From Paenibacillus sp. R14(2021) (GTDB taxonomy: Bacteria > Bacillota > Bacilli > Paenibacillales > Paenibacillaceae): a DNA stretch of 64,000 bases. This document shows, piece by piece, positions 1 to 8,700 of this stretch. The number at the start of each line of letters is the position of its first letter. The first letter of the stretch is position 1. Under the pieces are notes generated by a model that saw only the letters and a program-made list of their open reading frames with translations, was not told where the DNA came from and ran no database searches. A program made the position numbers and the translations under genes. The stretch lies in contig NZ_CP080269.1 of the NCBI RefSeq assembly GCF_019431355.1, forward strand, positions 1,488,001 to 1,552,000. Direction: 5' to 3'.

Positions 1-303
1 TCTGACGACCCCTTTGGCTGCTGCCGGATCCTCGACCTGCTCACAAATCGCAACTTTATAGCCTTTTTCAATCAGTCTAGCTATGTAGCCTTCGGCGGAA
101 TGGTAGGGAACGCCGCACATCGGAATTTTCTTGTCGCCGCCGCCTTCCCGTCCCGTTAAGGTGATTTCAAGGTCTCTCGACGCATGGATCGCATCGTCAA
201 AAAACATTTCATAGAAGTCGCCGAGACGGAAAAACAAAATCGCATCGCGCGCGCCTTCCTTAATCGCCAAATATTGCTGAATCATGGGGGTATATGCAGT
301 CAT
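1..303 (-). CDS. mutS: DNA mismatch repair protein MutS, N-terminal part (runs off window)
   Basis: The first 101 residues are visible on the minus strand; the rest lies beyond position 1. The start [16 protein letters not shown], followed by [16 protein letters not shown] and [19 protein letters not shown], is the MutS mismatch-binding domain I. It includes the Phe-x-Glu-like element used to wedge into mispaired DNA (here F-Y-E). MutS is a cytoplasmic mismatch-recognition ATPase that works with MutL. The ATG ending at 303 is preceded by a GGAGG ribosome binding site at about 8 bases. Recognition is firm; completeness cannot be judged. Confidence 0.95.
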   Translation of the reverse strand, partial: MTAYTPMIQQYLAIKEGARDAILFFRLGDFYEMFFDDAIHASRDLEITLTGREGGGDKKIPMCGVPYHSAEGYIARLIEKGYKVAICEQVEDPAAAKGVVR

Positions 304-387
304 ACGGCCCCTCCTATATAAATTTGCGTGAATGAAACACCAGAACTTCATTATAACAGAAAAGCGCCCCCTCATGGAGCGCCCCTG

Positions 388-1806
388 TCAGCCAACGGTC
401 GAAACCCGCCATTTGATACGAAAATCCGCTTCGGTATCCCATGTTTTGCCTGCGCGGATGGCCGCAAACAGCGGTTCGATCCATCTAGCGAGCTCTGCGT
501 ACGAGACCGTGCCCGCTATAGCGCCAGCGATATCATCGAAACAAGCCCTTAGCCCCGTTCGGTCCCCTGCATAATAGGCCTCGACGAAGCGCTCCTCCGT
601 GGAAGGCAAGTACGCAAGCCGCTCGCTCTCCTTTGCGCAGAGCAGCGTCAGGGCGAATGCAGCTTTGGCGGCTGCAGGAGAGACCAGCCAGCTCGGCAGC
701 GTCCGGTATTCGAACCCGCCGTGCGGCTGTAGCCGAAAATCGCCAAGAAAGCCGTAACGGGGCCGGCGCGCTCCGTCCGACGGCGACTCGATCATCGCGA
801 GCGGGAACGCGACATAGCTGTCCAACTGGCGCAGCAGCCGGCCGGTCAGCGGAACTCCGCTCACATGGATATGGCCGCCGAGGGCGAAGCCGGCTGCGGG
901 CATGCCGCCTGCCGCCCAGCGAAGAGGCGGCTGCGAGGGTATGCGCTGCGCGGCATCCTTGAGCAGGAGGCGGATATTGCCCGCTAGGCCAGACGGCGAA
1001 TCAGACGGTGCCGGACGCAGCTCCGCGACGGGATACTGGATCTGGCCGCCGATGAAGACGGCATCGCAGCCAGCTCCGTGCCCGCCTTCCAAGTATCTCG
1101 CCGCGGAAACGACTTTGCCGTTCTCGGCCAGCAGCAGGAACTCCGGGTCGGCGCCGAGCATGACAGCCGGTTCGGATACGGCGCCAGCCGCTGCAGGCTT
1201 CCGGCTTGGCCGAAGCTCACGTGCAAGCTGACGGATGCCCGACACCCAAGGCTCCTGCTTATAATCGGCGGCTGATGGCACACCGATCCCCGTTACACTA
1301 CTTCGGCCTTGACGATTCTCGGCAAGCACCACGGTACCGTTGTCCAATCCGCAGGCGTATAACGCACGCGCCGCCAGCCGAACGAGCGGACGATATCGCG
1401 CATCCTCTTCTTGCATGGGAGTAAAGGTCGAGGCCGCATCCACGAGAACTCGATGCGACTGATCTGGGAGGAGCTTCTCGACTGAGAGCGCGTGCAAATG
1501 AAAGAACGCCACCTTATACTGACGAACTTGTTCCAGTCCGGCGTCACGGGATACTGCGACCCCCGCACGTTCAAGCCGTTTCTTCCACGCTCCATCTCGT
1601 TCCTCCATGAAAGCCGGAAGCCCTGCGTTCAGCACCAGCCATGGATTCGCGATCCATTCGCTCCTATTTCCCGCCAATGCCGTGTCTGTCTTAATTACGG
1701 CATCGCCTGGCGCGGGCCCCTCATTCGTATGCGCTTGTTCGGCCCTGTCTAGGCAAAGCAAATACGCGGCGCCATCCTGAACCCATACACGGCCTGTCAT
1801 GGGCAT
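388..1806 (-). CDS. Putative amidoligase-type (ATP-grasp-like) protein
   Basis: About 472 residues. The C-terminal half has GADPEFLLL and LGGHIHVSG, plus PVAELRPAPSDSP between them. These fit the phiEco32-type putative amidoligase family (COOH-NH2 ligase type 2), thought to form amide bonds in cell-surface or peptide products; substrates are unknown. The N-terminal half has no recognised domain. The frame is open upstream to 1989, but that stretch crosses the terminator after cotE. I therefore place the start at ATG 1806, which has GGGGGTG about 3 bases upstream; ATG 1800 is an alternative. The gene is separated from cotE by the terminator at 1861-1884, so it is probably expressed on its own. 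Confidence 0.7.
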   Translation of the reverse strand: MPMTGRVWVQDGAAYLLCLDRAEQAHTNEGPAPGDAVIKTDTALAGNRSEWIANPWLVLNAGLPAFMEERDGAWKKRLERAGVAVSRDAGLEQVRQYKVAFFHLHALSVEKLLPDQSHRVLVDAASTFTPMQEEDARYRPLVRLAARALYACGLDNGTVVLAENRQGRSSVTGIGVPSAADYKQEPWVSGIRQLARELRPSRKPAAAGAVSEPAVMLGADPEFLLLAENGKVVSAARYLEGGHGAGCDAVFIGGQIQYPVAELRPAPSDSPSGLAGNIRLLLKDAAQRIPSQPPLRWAAGGMPAAGFALGGHIHVSGVPLTGRLLRQLDSYVAFPLAMIESPSDGARRPRYGFLGDFRLQPHGGFEYRTLPSWLVSPAAAKAAFALTLLCAKESERLAYLPSTEERFVEAYYAGDRTGLRACFDDIAGAIAGTVSYAELARWIEPLFAAIRAGKTWDTEADFRIKWRVSTVG

Positions 1807-1860
1807 ACACCCCCATTCATACAACGAATCCTTCCTCAAGCCCCATCGCATTATTTTTCG

Positions 1861-1884
1861 AAAAAAAAGAGGGCTCTCGCCCTC
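1861..1884 (-). terminator. Rho-independent terminator after cotE
   Basis: A 6-bp stem GAGGGC/GCCCTC with a 4-base loop (1869-1884) is followed on the minus strand by eight T residues (1861-1868). It lies 50 bases downstream of the cotE stop. Confidence 0.85.
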
Positions 1885-1936
1885 GAATCTTTCCCTGCCT
1901 TCGCATACGATACATGAGAACTGTAACCCGCTAAAA

Positions 1937-2491
1937 TTACAGTTCGTCGTCGAGCAGCTCCGGATCCAAATCCTCAAACTCGCCGTCATCGCCGTACTCG
2001 TAATCTTTGCCGTCTTCGGAGCCGCCCGGCAATGTCGCTACCCATATTTTCGTCTCGGCAACCAGTTCAACCGCAAATTCGCGCTCCACGCGAATAACGA
2101 CACCTGAGCCGCTGGACGAAATATTAGCTTCAATGCAATTCGGTTCTTGCGTTGACTCCGCAGATACTTCCTCGGTCGAAGCCCGGTGCTTCGGATCGAG
2201 ATAGGAAAGCGGTACGTGTTCGACGTAGGAAAGTGTTTCCTTGGCTACATCGGTTTGCGAGTTTTTGTTGTAAGAATACCAAATGTTGATATCGTAAGTA
2301 CCGATAACCTCGATCCCGTCTCCGGAACGGACCGCCTCGTATTGATGGTTAATAATCCAAGCGCCCAAAATGCTCGTGGGATGATGAGGCGGCGTAACGT
2401 TGTGCGTTACTGTGGAAAACTTACGACCTTTTCCGCAGACAGCTTTGGTCATTATTTCTCTAGCCTTAAGCTGTTTATCTGCATAAGCCAT
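1937..2491 (-). CDS. cotE: Outer spore coat morphogenetic protein CotE
   Basis: 184 residues. The core, with REIMTKAVCGKGRKFS, NVTPPHHPTSILGAWIINH and YDINIWYSYN, is characteristic of CotE, the protein that organises the outer coat layer on the forespore surface. The C terminus is strongly acidic (GDDGEFEDLDPELLDDEL), as in known CotE proteins. The start is ATG 2491, preceded by GGAGGAGGT 7 to 8 bases upstream; the longer reading frame to 2521 has no comparable site. It appears monocistronic, with a terminator right behind it. Expression in the mother cell during sporulation is expected from the family, not shown by the sequence. Confidence 0.93.
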   Translation of the reverse strand: MAYADKQLKAREIMTKAVCGKGRKFSTVTHNVTPPHHPTSILGAWIINHQYEAVRSGDGIEVIGTYDINIWYSYNKNSQTDVAKETLSYVEHVPLSYLDPKHRASTEEVSAESTQEPNCIEANISSSGSGVVIRVEREFAVELVAETKIWVATLPGGSEDGKDYEYGDDGEFEDLDPELLDDEL

Positions 2492-2613
2492 CGATCTAAC
2501 CTCCTCCATACAATCATTCAATTAAAGTGTATGCAGGACATTCGTCTAGGGTGACTATTTCTTTTTGACATGTACAAATTTTGTGGACGATTTCAAATAT
2601 CGTCCGATCGGCA

Positions 2614-3606
2614 TTACGCCAGGTCTTCTCGGGGAGCAGCCTTCAGGCTGTTTTTTTGTTTCTTAAGCCGTTTGGCAATGGCCAAATACCGCTTCAGCTC
2701 CAACAATAAATGAAGGATCGCCGCGCGCATTTCGAATTCGTCCCGCGTGACGGGAAGCGACATGCTCCTGAAGCGTTTCTCCATGAACAGCACTTTTGTC
2801 TCCACGCCGCCTTCATATACGTCGGATTTCACATCGCTGGAAAGTAATTCGAACAGCTCAGCTGTCAATTCTCCCTGCGGAAGCACCTCATAGACAAAAG
2901 CCAGCTGGGCCAGCATTTGCCCGATCGTTTCCAGCTGCTGCTGCCTCATATCGAAATACTTCGCCCAATATCGGCTGTACTCGCTGCTCTGTCCCCAGAT
3001 CCGGTTCTCGCGGCTCACCTCTGCGCGCCGAATCCCTTCCTCGACCGCCTGCCCGGCTTCCAGCAGCTCGCGTCCGTCCCATATGATGGACGGTGTACGC
3101 AGCGACTGCGCCATATGACCGAAAATAATGCCGAACTTCTCTTCCGTTCGGTGCCTAAGCTCTACCAGTTTATGCTCTTCCTTCGGCATATAGAGCAAAT
3201 TAATGGCCGTTGCCCAGCCGAGGCCCGTCACAAGCAGCATGATTTCGTTACCAATGAGTACCGCAGTGACTTCTTCTCTTGCGTATACATGGAAGACAAT
3301 GACGGCACTTGTCGCGATACCATCCTTCAATTGAAGCCGGGATAGAATCGGGAAAGTCAATAAGATGAAGATCGATATCGTCCAGATATGAAAGCCAAAC
3401 GCCAAGAACAGCAGCGACGCGAAGAACAGCCCCAGCACAGAAGCCATAAACCGTGCAAACGCGCTTTTCAGCCCCTTCATTCGGGTAACTTCAACGCCTA
3501 GAATCGCCAGCAGCCCAGCGGAGAGCGATGGAGTCAGCCCCAAATAATACGCCGTATATAAGGCGCCAAGCGCGGCGATTGCCGTTTTGATCACGCGTAT
3601 CCCCAT
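2614..3606 (-). CDS. Aromatic acid exporter (ArAE) family membrane protein
   Basis: 330 residues. The N-terminal half (about residues 5-145) is hydrophobic with several membrane segments. It includes LGLTPSLSAGLLAILGVEVT, the usual opening of the firmicute ArAE_1/FUSC-like family. The C-terminal half is a soluble, helix-rich domain, like the cytosolic ArAE_1_C domain. Related proteins are proposed efflux carriers for aromatic or amphipathic acids; the substrate here is unknown. The gene follows fabF on the same strand but a strong hairpin lies between them, so co-transcription is doubtful. Confidence 0.8.
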   Translation of the reverse strand: MGIRVIKTAIAALGALYTAYYLGLTPSLSAGLLAILGVEVTRMKGLKSAFARFMASVLGLFFASLLFLAFGFHIWTISIFILLTFPILSRLQLKDGIATSAVIVFHVYAREEVTAVLIGNEIMLLVTGLGWATAINLLYMPKEEHKLVELRHRTEEKFGIIFGHMAQSLRTPSIIWDGRELLEAGQAVEEGIRRAEVSRENRIWGQSSEYSRYWAKYFDMRQQQLETIGQMLAQLAFVYEVLPQGELTAELFELLSSDVKSDVYEGGVETKVLFMEKRFRSMSLPVTRDEFEMRAAILHLLLELKRYLAIAKRLKKQKNSLKAAPREDLA

Positions 3607-3623
3607 AAGTGCCTCTCCAGACG

Positions 3624-3653
3624 AAAAGCCGTGAGCGCAGCGCTCCGGCTTTG
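3624..3653 (-). terminator. Terminator between fabF and the ArAE gene
   Basis: Two stacked stems, AAAGCCG/CGGCTTT and GAGCGC/GCGCTC, form one long hairpin with only single-base interruptions. A short T run (TTTT) follows on the minus strand. Confidence 0.65.
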
Positions 3654-3673
3654 GTTTTCTTCTATCCTACTCC

Positions 3674-4921
3674 TCATTTAAGAGATGAGTCAACCGATTT
3701 GAACACGACGACAGCGTTGTGACCGCCGAATCCGAACGAATTGCTGACCCCGATGCGGGCATTTATAGCGCGGGCTTCATTCGGAACATAATCGAGATCG
3801 CAGTCCGGGCCCGGATGGGTCAAATTAATCGTCGGCGGTACGATGCCTTCATTCAGCGTCTTCATCAAGGCGATTGCCTGCGCGCCGCCGGCTGCGCCGA
3901 GCATATGGCCGGTCATGGATTTGACAGCCGTAACCGGTATATCATAGGCCCTGCCTTCGAACAGCCGCTTAATGGCTTTCGTCTCCGATATATCCCCAAG
4001 CTCCGTGCTCGTTGCATGCGCAAAGATCACGTCGACTTCGCTAGGCGCAATCCCTGCTTCACGGAGTGCGGCCTTCATCGCCAAGTAAGCACCATGCCCC
4101 TCCGGATGCGTCGCTACCATATGATACGCATCGGAGCTCGCGCCGTAGCCGATTACTTCCGCGTACATGCGCGCTTTCCGCCTGCGGGCATGCGATTCCG
4201 ACTCCAGGATGACGATGCCTGCGCCTTCCGACATGACGAAGCCGTCGCGATCGGAATCGAACGGGCGGCTGGCTTTGTCCGGCGCATCATTGCGAGTCGA
4301 TAACGCCGTCGCATTGCCGAAGCTCGCCAGCGAGATATCATTCACGACCGCTTCCGTTCCTCCAGCAATGACGATATCGGCATGACCGTATCGAATGAGG
4401 CGAAAAGCTTCGCCGATTGAAGTATTGCCGATCGAGCATGCCGTAACAGGAGCCATCGTCGGACCGTGAAGTCCAAAACGCATGCTGATCATGGCTGGCG
4501 CCATGTTGGCGATGATCATCGGAACGAGCGTTGGACTCACCCGCTCCGGCCCTCTCTCGATTAGTACGCGATCTTGAGCAAGCAGCGTATCGAGCCCGCC
4601 GATGCCGGAGCCAACATAGACGCCGACGCGCTCCTTATCAATGGATGCTTCGTTTAAACCCGCATCCTGCCAAGCCTGCTCGGCTGCCGCGAGCGCGAAC
4701 TGCACGAATCGGTCCATTCGCCTTGCCTCTTTGCGGCCGAACAAAGCATCCGCATCGAAATCCCGAACCAGGCCGCCTATCTTCGCTTTATGATGCGACG
4801 TATCGAAACGGTCAATGACCGAAACGCCCGATTCGCCCCGCTTCAGCGCCTTCCAATACGAATCCACCGTGTTTCCGAGCGGGGAGATGATGCCAAGCCC
4901 CGTAATGACGACTTTCTCCAT
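3674..4921 (-). CDS. fabF: Beta-ketoacyl-ACP synthase II (FabF-type)
   Basis: 415 residues, the normal length for FabF. The condensing-enzyme triad is present: Cys162 in VTACSIGN, His302 in FAHATSTELGD and His339 in KSMTGHMLG. The C terminus has the GVSNSFGFGGHN signature. The enzyme elongates acyl-ACP with malonyl-ACP in type II fatty acid synthesis. The nucleophile context TACSIGN and HATSTELGD differ slightly from the usual TACATG and HGTSTPxND. It could therefore be a specialised paralogue rather than the main housekeeping FabF. It is transcribed away from an MmyB-type regulator gene with 122 bases between the two starts, and no other fab genes are adjacent. Confidence 0.9.
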   Translation of the reverse strand: MEKVVITGLGIISPLGNTVDSYWKALKRGESGVSVIDRFDTSHHKAKIGGLVRDFDADALFGRKEARRMDRFVQFALAAAEQAWQDAGLNEASIDKERVGVYVGSGIGGLDTLLAQDRVLIERGPERVSPTLVPMIIANMAPAMISMRFGLHGPTMAPVTACSIGNTSIGEAFRLIRYGHADIVIAGGTEAVVNDISLASFGNATALSTRNDAPDKASRPFDSDRDGFVMSEGAGIVILESESHARRRKARMYAEVIGYGASSDAYHMVATHPEGHGAYLAMKAALREAGIAPSEVDVIFAHATSTELGDISETKAIKRLFEGRAYDIPVTAVKSMTGHMLGAAGGAQAIALMKTLNEGIVPPTINLTHPGPDCDLDYVPNEARAINARIGVSNSFGFGGHNAVVVFKSVDSSLK

Positions 4922-4980
4922 GCCTGCCTGCCTCCTTGTAATTACCCTTGTGGTGCTATGTTGGCATACATGGTATCCTA

Positions 4981-5009
4981 TTACAAGTTGTCAGTTATCC
5001 TAGTATAAA
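4981..5009 (+). promoter_or_regulatory. Sigma-A-like promoter of the MmyB-type regulator
   Basis: TTACAA (4981-4986) is separated by 17 bases from TATAAA (5004-5009). The predicted start lies about 28 bases before the TTG codon at 5044, with AAGGAG in between. It lies in the divergent region shared with fabF. Confidence 0.6.
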
Positions 5010-5043
5010 AACCACTATACAATTTTCGTAAGGAGCTCTCTCA

Positions 5044-5907
5044 TTGAATCATCCTACTCGGCTTAAAGCCTTATCGACATTTCTTGCGGCACAGCGCGCC
5101 AAACTCACTCCGCAGGCTGTCGGCATCGAACCGGGACTTCGGCGACGCACGCCGGGTCTCCGGCGGGAAGAGGTCGCCCAACTGGCTGGCGTCAGTTCGA
5201 CCTGGTATACGTGGCTGGAGCAAGGCAGGGATATTAAAGTGTCGGCTTCCGTACTGGAAGCCGTCTCTGCAGCGCTTCGTCTGAATTCCGACGAACGCAA
5301 ATACTTGTTCGCCCTCGCGCTTGACACTGGTACCGGTATCTCGCCGCCGCTTCAGGAGGAAACGACGGTCATCAGCCCTTCGCTTAGACGGATTTTGCGC
5401 GAGCTTCATACCTGCCCGACCATCATTTCCAACCGCCATTGTCAAATTGTCGGCTGGAACGAAGCCGCCTCCCACGTGTTCATGGATTTCGAGCGAATCC
5501 CGACAGAGAAACGGAATATGATCGCCCTCTTGTTCGAGCGTAAAGAATTCAAGAGGCTGGCAGGCAACTGGGAGCAGTTCGTCAGCGAATTTCTGGCCAT
5601 CTTTCGCGCCTATTACGGCCAGTATGTTGACGATGAGTGGTATGATACCTTCCTCCGTGAAATGAGCGCGACCTATCCTGAATTCAATCCCCTCTGGGAG
5701 AAGAGCCGCGTGAGCACAGCACCAGAGGTGCTGATCGAATTCCGGCATGCCAAAGCAGGCAAAATGCACTTTCATCTTACCTCACTGCAGGTGCAGGGGG
5801 AATCCGATCTGCGCTGCAGCATTTATACACCAGACGCCGACTCCTCTACCGAAAGCAAGCTTCGGAAGCTGATGGCCATAAAAACGCGGGCAGTCCCCTC
5901 CGACTGA
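5044..5907 (+). CDS. MmyB-type helix-turn-helix transcriptional regulator
   Basis: 287 residues. The N-terminal 90 residues form an HTH_31/XRE-like domain with the signature TPGLRREEVAQLAGVS and TWLEQGRD. The rest is the MmyB-like ligand-binding domain (NRHCQIVGWNEAA, RNMIALLFE, FRHAKAGKMHFHLTSLQV). A structurally studied family member was found with a fatty acid in the pocket. That makes the divergent arrangement with fabF suggestive of lipid-responsive control, but this is inference. The start is TTG 5044, with AAGGAG 9 bases upstream. A bidirectional terminator follows. Confidence 0.85.
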   Translation: MNHPTRLKALSTFLAAQRAKLTPQAVGIEPGLRRRTPGLRREEVAQLAGVSSTWYTWLEQGRDIKVSASVLEAVSAALRLNSDERKYLFALALDTGTGISPPLQEETTVISPSLRRILRELHTCPTIISNRHCQIVGWNEAASHVFMDFERIPTEKRNMIALLFERKEFKRLAGNWEQFVSEFLAIFRAYYGQYVDDEWYDTFLREMSATYPEFNPLWEKSRVSTAPEVLIEFRHAKAGKMHFHLTSLQVQGESDLRCSIYTPDADSSTESKLRKLMAIKTRAVPSD

Positions 5908-5951
5908 CAACGAGATGGCAGTGCATAGCGCTTGTCGGCGCATAACAACAC

Positions 5952-5984
5952 AAGGCCGCCTTCGCACATTGCGAAAGCGGCCTT
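5952..5984. terminator. Bidirectional terminator between convergent genes
   Basis: AAGGCCGC/GCGGCCTT with inner TTCGC/GCGAA forms a long hairpin between the MmyB-type gene (plus) and the carboxypeptidase gene (minus). T-rich tails are present on both sides. Confidence 0.8.
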
Positions 5985-6017
5985 ATTTGAACGATTGATA
6001 CGACTATTCTGCTGAAA

Positions 6018-7532
6018 TTACAGCTTATAGATCGCAGTATATTTCTTTTCTAAATAGTTGACCAAATATTCCGGATCCAGCGGCTTGCCGGTAATGCTCG
6101 TGATGAGCTCGGAAGGCGTTCTAAGCTTGCCATATTGGTAGACCTTGTCCGTCAGCCACTCCTTGATGGGATGCAGATTACCGCTCTCGACCAGCTCCCA
6201 GAAATTCGGCATTTCGCGCTCGAGCGTATCGGTGATCTGGGCTGCGTACATATTGCCGAGCGAGTAAGAAGGGAAGTAACCGAACGCCCCGCCGGACCAA
6301 TGCACATCCTGCAGCACGCCTTCGCCGTCGTTCTTCGGCTCGATGCCGAGATATTCCTTATACTTCGCGTTCCAGAGCGCCGGCAGCTCGGATGCCTTCA
6401 CGCCTTCATTAAAGATCAGCTTCTCGATCTCGTACCGGATAATGATATGCAGGTTGTACGTCAGCTCATCCGCCTCGATTCGGATCAATGAAGGCTCGAC
6501 CACGTTCGTCGCGCGGTAGAAATCCTCCATGGACACGTCCAGCTGCCCCGGGAAATGCTGCTGCAAATCGCCGTAGTAGCGGCTCCAGAAGCTCATGGAG
6601 CGGCCAATCACGTTCTCCCAGAAGCGGGACTGCGATTCGTGAATGCCCATCGACGTGCCCGTCGCAAGCGTCGTGCCGATCAGATCCTTGCGGATGTTCT
6701 GCTCGTACAGTGCATGGCCGCCTTCATGAATCGTGCCGAACAGCGCGCTGGTTACGTCATCGGTCAGATACCTCGTCGTAATCCGAACATCACCCGGATT
6801 GAGGCCTGTCGCGAACGGATGCGCGCTCTCATCAAGCCGCCCCGCCGCGAAATCGAAGCCCATTTGCTCTAGAATGAACAGGCTGAACTTCTTCTGCGCT
6901 TCCTTCGCGTAAGTCTGCTTCAAGAATTCGGTTTCCGGCTGATGCGGCGATGCCGCAATGGCCGCGGATAATGGAACCAGCTGCTCGCGCAGTCCGCCGA
7001 ATACGCGGTCCAGCTCCTTCGTCGTCATGCCCGGTTCGTAGGCGTCCAGGAGCGTATCGTAACGGGAGCCTTTGACGCCCCATAGATCAATGAATTGATT
7101 CGTGTATGTAATGATTTTGTCCAAGAACGGCTCGAACGACGCATAATCGCTGTTTGTCTTGGCTTCCTCCCACATGGATTCCGCCTGCGAGGTTAAGACG
7201 ACGTACTCTTGATAGAGCTGCGGCGGAATTTTGACGCTGCGGTCATAATCCTTGCGCGTCTCTAAGACGAGCCGCTGATGCACCTCGCTAAGCGCGGCAT
7301 TCTCTTCCGGCTGCTCCAGCGCCGTCAGCCATTCGCCGAGCTCCGGAGCCGTCGACAGCTTGAACATTTGACCAGACAGATTGCCGATTGCTTCGGAACG
7401 AACGTCCATGCCTTTGCGCGGCGCTCCCGTGCGCAAATCCCAGTAGAGAACGGCAAGCGCCTCCTCATAACTCTTAATAAGTCCGATGCGCGATACGAAT
7501 AAATCCAGCACTTCGTTTCCTTTGCTTGCCAT
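6018..7532 (-). CDS. M32-family metallocarboxypeptidase
   Basis: 504 residues, the usual size of M32 (Taq-type) carboxypeptidases. The zinc motif HEGGH is seen in FGTIHEGGHALYEQN, with the downstream Glu helper in GIHESQSRFWENVIGR and PGDVRITTRYL nearby. It is a cytosolic metal-dependent enzyme that trims residues from peptide C termini. No signal peptide is visible. It is monocistronic, between a shared terminator and the divergent promoter of the next gene. Confidence 0.93.
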   Translation of the reverse strand: MASKGNEVLDLFVSRIGLIKSYEEALAVLYWDLRTGAPRKGMDVRSEAIGNLSGQMFKLSTAPELGEWLTALEQPEENAALSEVHQRLVLETRKDYDRSVKIPPQLYQEYVVLTSQAESMWEEAKTNSDYASFEPFLDKIITYTNQFIDLWGVKGSRYDTLLDAYEPGMTTKELDRVFGGLREQLVPLSAAIAASPHQPETEFLKQTYAKEAQKKFSLFILEQMGFDFAAGRLDESAHPFATGLNPGDVRITTRYLTDDVTSALFGTIHEGGHALYEQNIRKDLIGTTLATGTSMGIHESQSRFWENVIGRSMSFWSRYYGDLQQHFPGQLDVSMEDFYRATNVVEPSLIRIEADELTYNLHIIIRYEIEKLIFNEGVKASELPALWNAKYKEYLGIEPKNDGEGVLQDVHWSGGAFGYFPSYSLGNMYAAQITDTLEREMPNFWELVESGNLHPIKEWLTDKVYQYGKLRTPSELITSITGKPLDPEYLVNYLEKKYTAIYKL

Positions 7533-7574
7533 AAACGTTTCATCACCTTTCCAATTCTGATTAGAGGATGCTAC

Positions 7575-7603
7575 TTGATCATACTTTTTGCAAACCGTAT
7601 AAT
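7575..7603 (+). promoter_or_regulatory. Sigma-A-like promoter of the Fe-S biogenesis-like gene
   Basis: TTGATC (7575-7580), a 17-base spacer and a perfect TATAAT (7598-7603) lie about 50 bases before ATG 7653. Confidence 0.75.
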
Positions 7604-7652
7604 CAACTTTAATCCCGCGTATGTCTCATTTTCGCAAAAAGGAGTCCTTATC

Positions 7653-7970
7653 ATGCATTTTACCTTTACAGACAGAGCCGTGGAGCAGCTAAATGCTCCG
7701 CTTGCGGACGAGAACAAGCACCTCAAATTACTCTACGATACCGAAGGCTGCGGCTGTGTCGCGAACGGGATTCCGACGCTACTATTAGTCAACGAGCCGG
7801 ATCCAGACGACAAGCTCGGCGAAGGCGCGCCTTATTCGGTATGGTACGAACCCCGCTACGAAGTGTTTTTCGAGCCTGAGCTTAAAGTGGATTTTAATGC
7901 TTCGCGCAACGCTTTCGTATTAAAGAGCGACAATCAGATTTACACGTCTAATTTGCGCTTCTTGAAGTAG
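7653..7970 (+). CDS. HesB/YqkB-type iron-sulfur cluster biosynthesis family protein
   Basis: 105 residues starting MHFTFTDRAVEQLNA, with YDTEGCGCVANGIPTL and a C-terminal strand-rich tail. This matches the short Fe-S_biosyn (HesB-like) proteins of Bacillales such as YqkB. The C-G-C group in the middle is a possible metal or cluster site. The three conserved Cys of true A-type carriers are not all present, so carrier function is uncertain. ATG 7653 is chosen because AAAAAGGAG sits 9 bases upstream and the promoter ends before it; the longer frame from 7575 would begin inside the promoter. Confidence 0.75.
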   Translation: MHFTFTDRAVEQLNAPLADENKHLKLLYDTEGCGCVANGIPTLLLVNEPDPDDKLGEGAPYSVWYEPRYEVFFEPELKVDFNASRNAFVLKSDNQIYTSNLRFLK

Positions 7971-8039
7971 ACTGCTTTCGTCATCCGAGCAAGAGATAGA
8001 AAAAACATGTAGTGGGACAGTAGAGGAGGAGGACCAAAC

Positions 8040-8615
8040 TTGAGTACGATTAAAGATATGTTAGCCTTTAACGAGCAGTTTGTAGAAAACCTTGACTATG
8101 AGAAGTACGTAACCGACAAATTTCCCGAAAAACGAATGGTCATCGTCACTTGCATGGATACGCGGCTCACGGAGCTGCTGCCCAAAGCGCTCAATCTGCG
8201 CAACGGCGACGCCAAGATCATCAAGAACGCCGGCGCCATCGTGACCCAGCCCTTCGGCAACATCATGCGAAGCATTCTGGTCGCCGTCTATGAACTCGGC
8301 GCCAAAGAAGTTGCGGTCATCGGCCATTATGAATGCGGCATGACAGGTCTTAACCCGGATCTCGTCATGAAGCATATGCTCGAGAGCGGCGTGACTGAGG
8401 AAACGCTGCGTACGCTGCGCAATTCCGGCATGCATCTAGAACGCTGGCTGACCGGCTTCGACAATGTCCAAGACAGCGTCGAGCGCAGTGTCGGGATTAT
8501 CAAGAACCATCCGCTTCTGCCTTCGAATACCCCTGTTCACGGCTTGATTATCGATCCGACGACCGGCAAGCTGGATCTGATCGTCGACGGGTACGGAGAA
8601 GACCCGCAAGCGTAA
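8040..8615 (+). CDS. Beta-class carbonic anhydrase (YtiB-like)
   Basis: 191 residues. The zinc ligands Cys38 (with Asp40 and Arg42 in TCMDTRL) and His96/Cys99 (GHYECGM) are all present, so it should be active. The enzyme interconverts CO2 and bicarbonate in the cytosol. The start is TTG 8040, preceded by GAGGAGG at 7 to 8 bases. It follows the Fe-S gene by 69 bases on the same strand and ends at a strong terminator, so the two may be co-transcribed. Confidence 0.9.
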   Translation: MSTIKDMLAFNEQFVENLDYEKYVTDKFPEKRMVIVTCMDTRLTELLPKALNLRNGDAKIIKNAGAIVTQPFGNIMRSILVAVYELGAKEVAVIGHYECGMTGLNPDLVMKHMLESGVTEETLRTLRNSGMHLERWLTGFDNVQDSVERSVGIIKNHPLLPSNTPVHGLIIDPTTGKLDLIVDGYGEDPQA

Positions 8616-8625
8616 ACAAAGACCA

Positions 8626-8676
8626 AAAAAGCTTAGCTGCTCGCGCGGTTATCCCGCGTTTGCAGCTAAGCTTTTT
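8626..8676. terminator. Bidirectional terminator
   Basis: A 15-bp outer stem AAAAAGCTTAGCTGC/GCAGCTAAGCTTTTT encloses an inner CGCGG/CCGCG stem. It lies between the convergent carbonic anhydrase and DUF309 genes. Confidence 0.9.
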
Positions 8677-8700
8677 GTACGTTCAGCAGTCTGCTGCCTG

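Noticed and set aside
1807-1989. Upstream extension of the amidoligase-like gene
   Set aside because: The extension runs through the cotE terminator into cotE itself and has no start signal comparable with ATG 1806.
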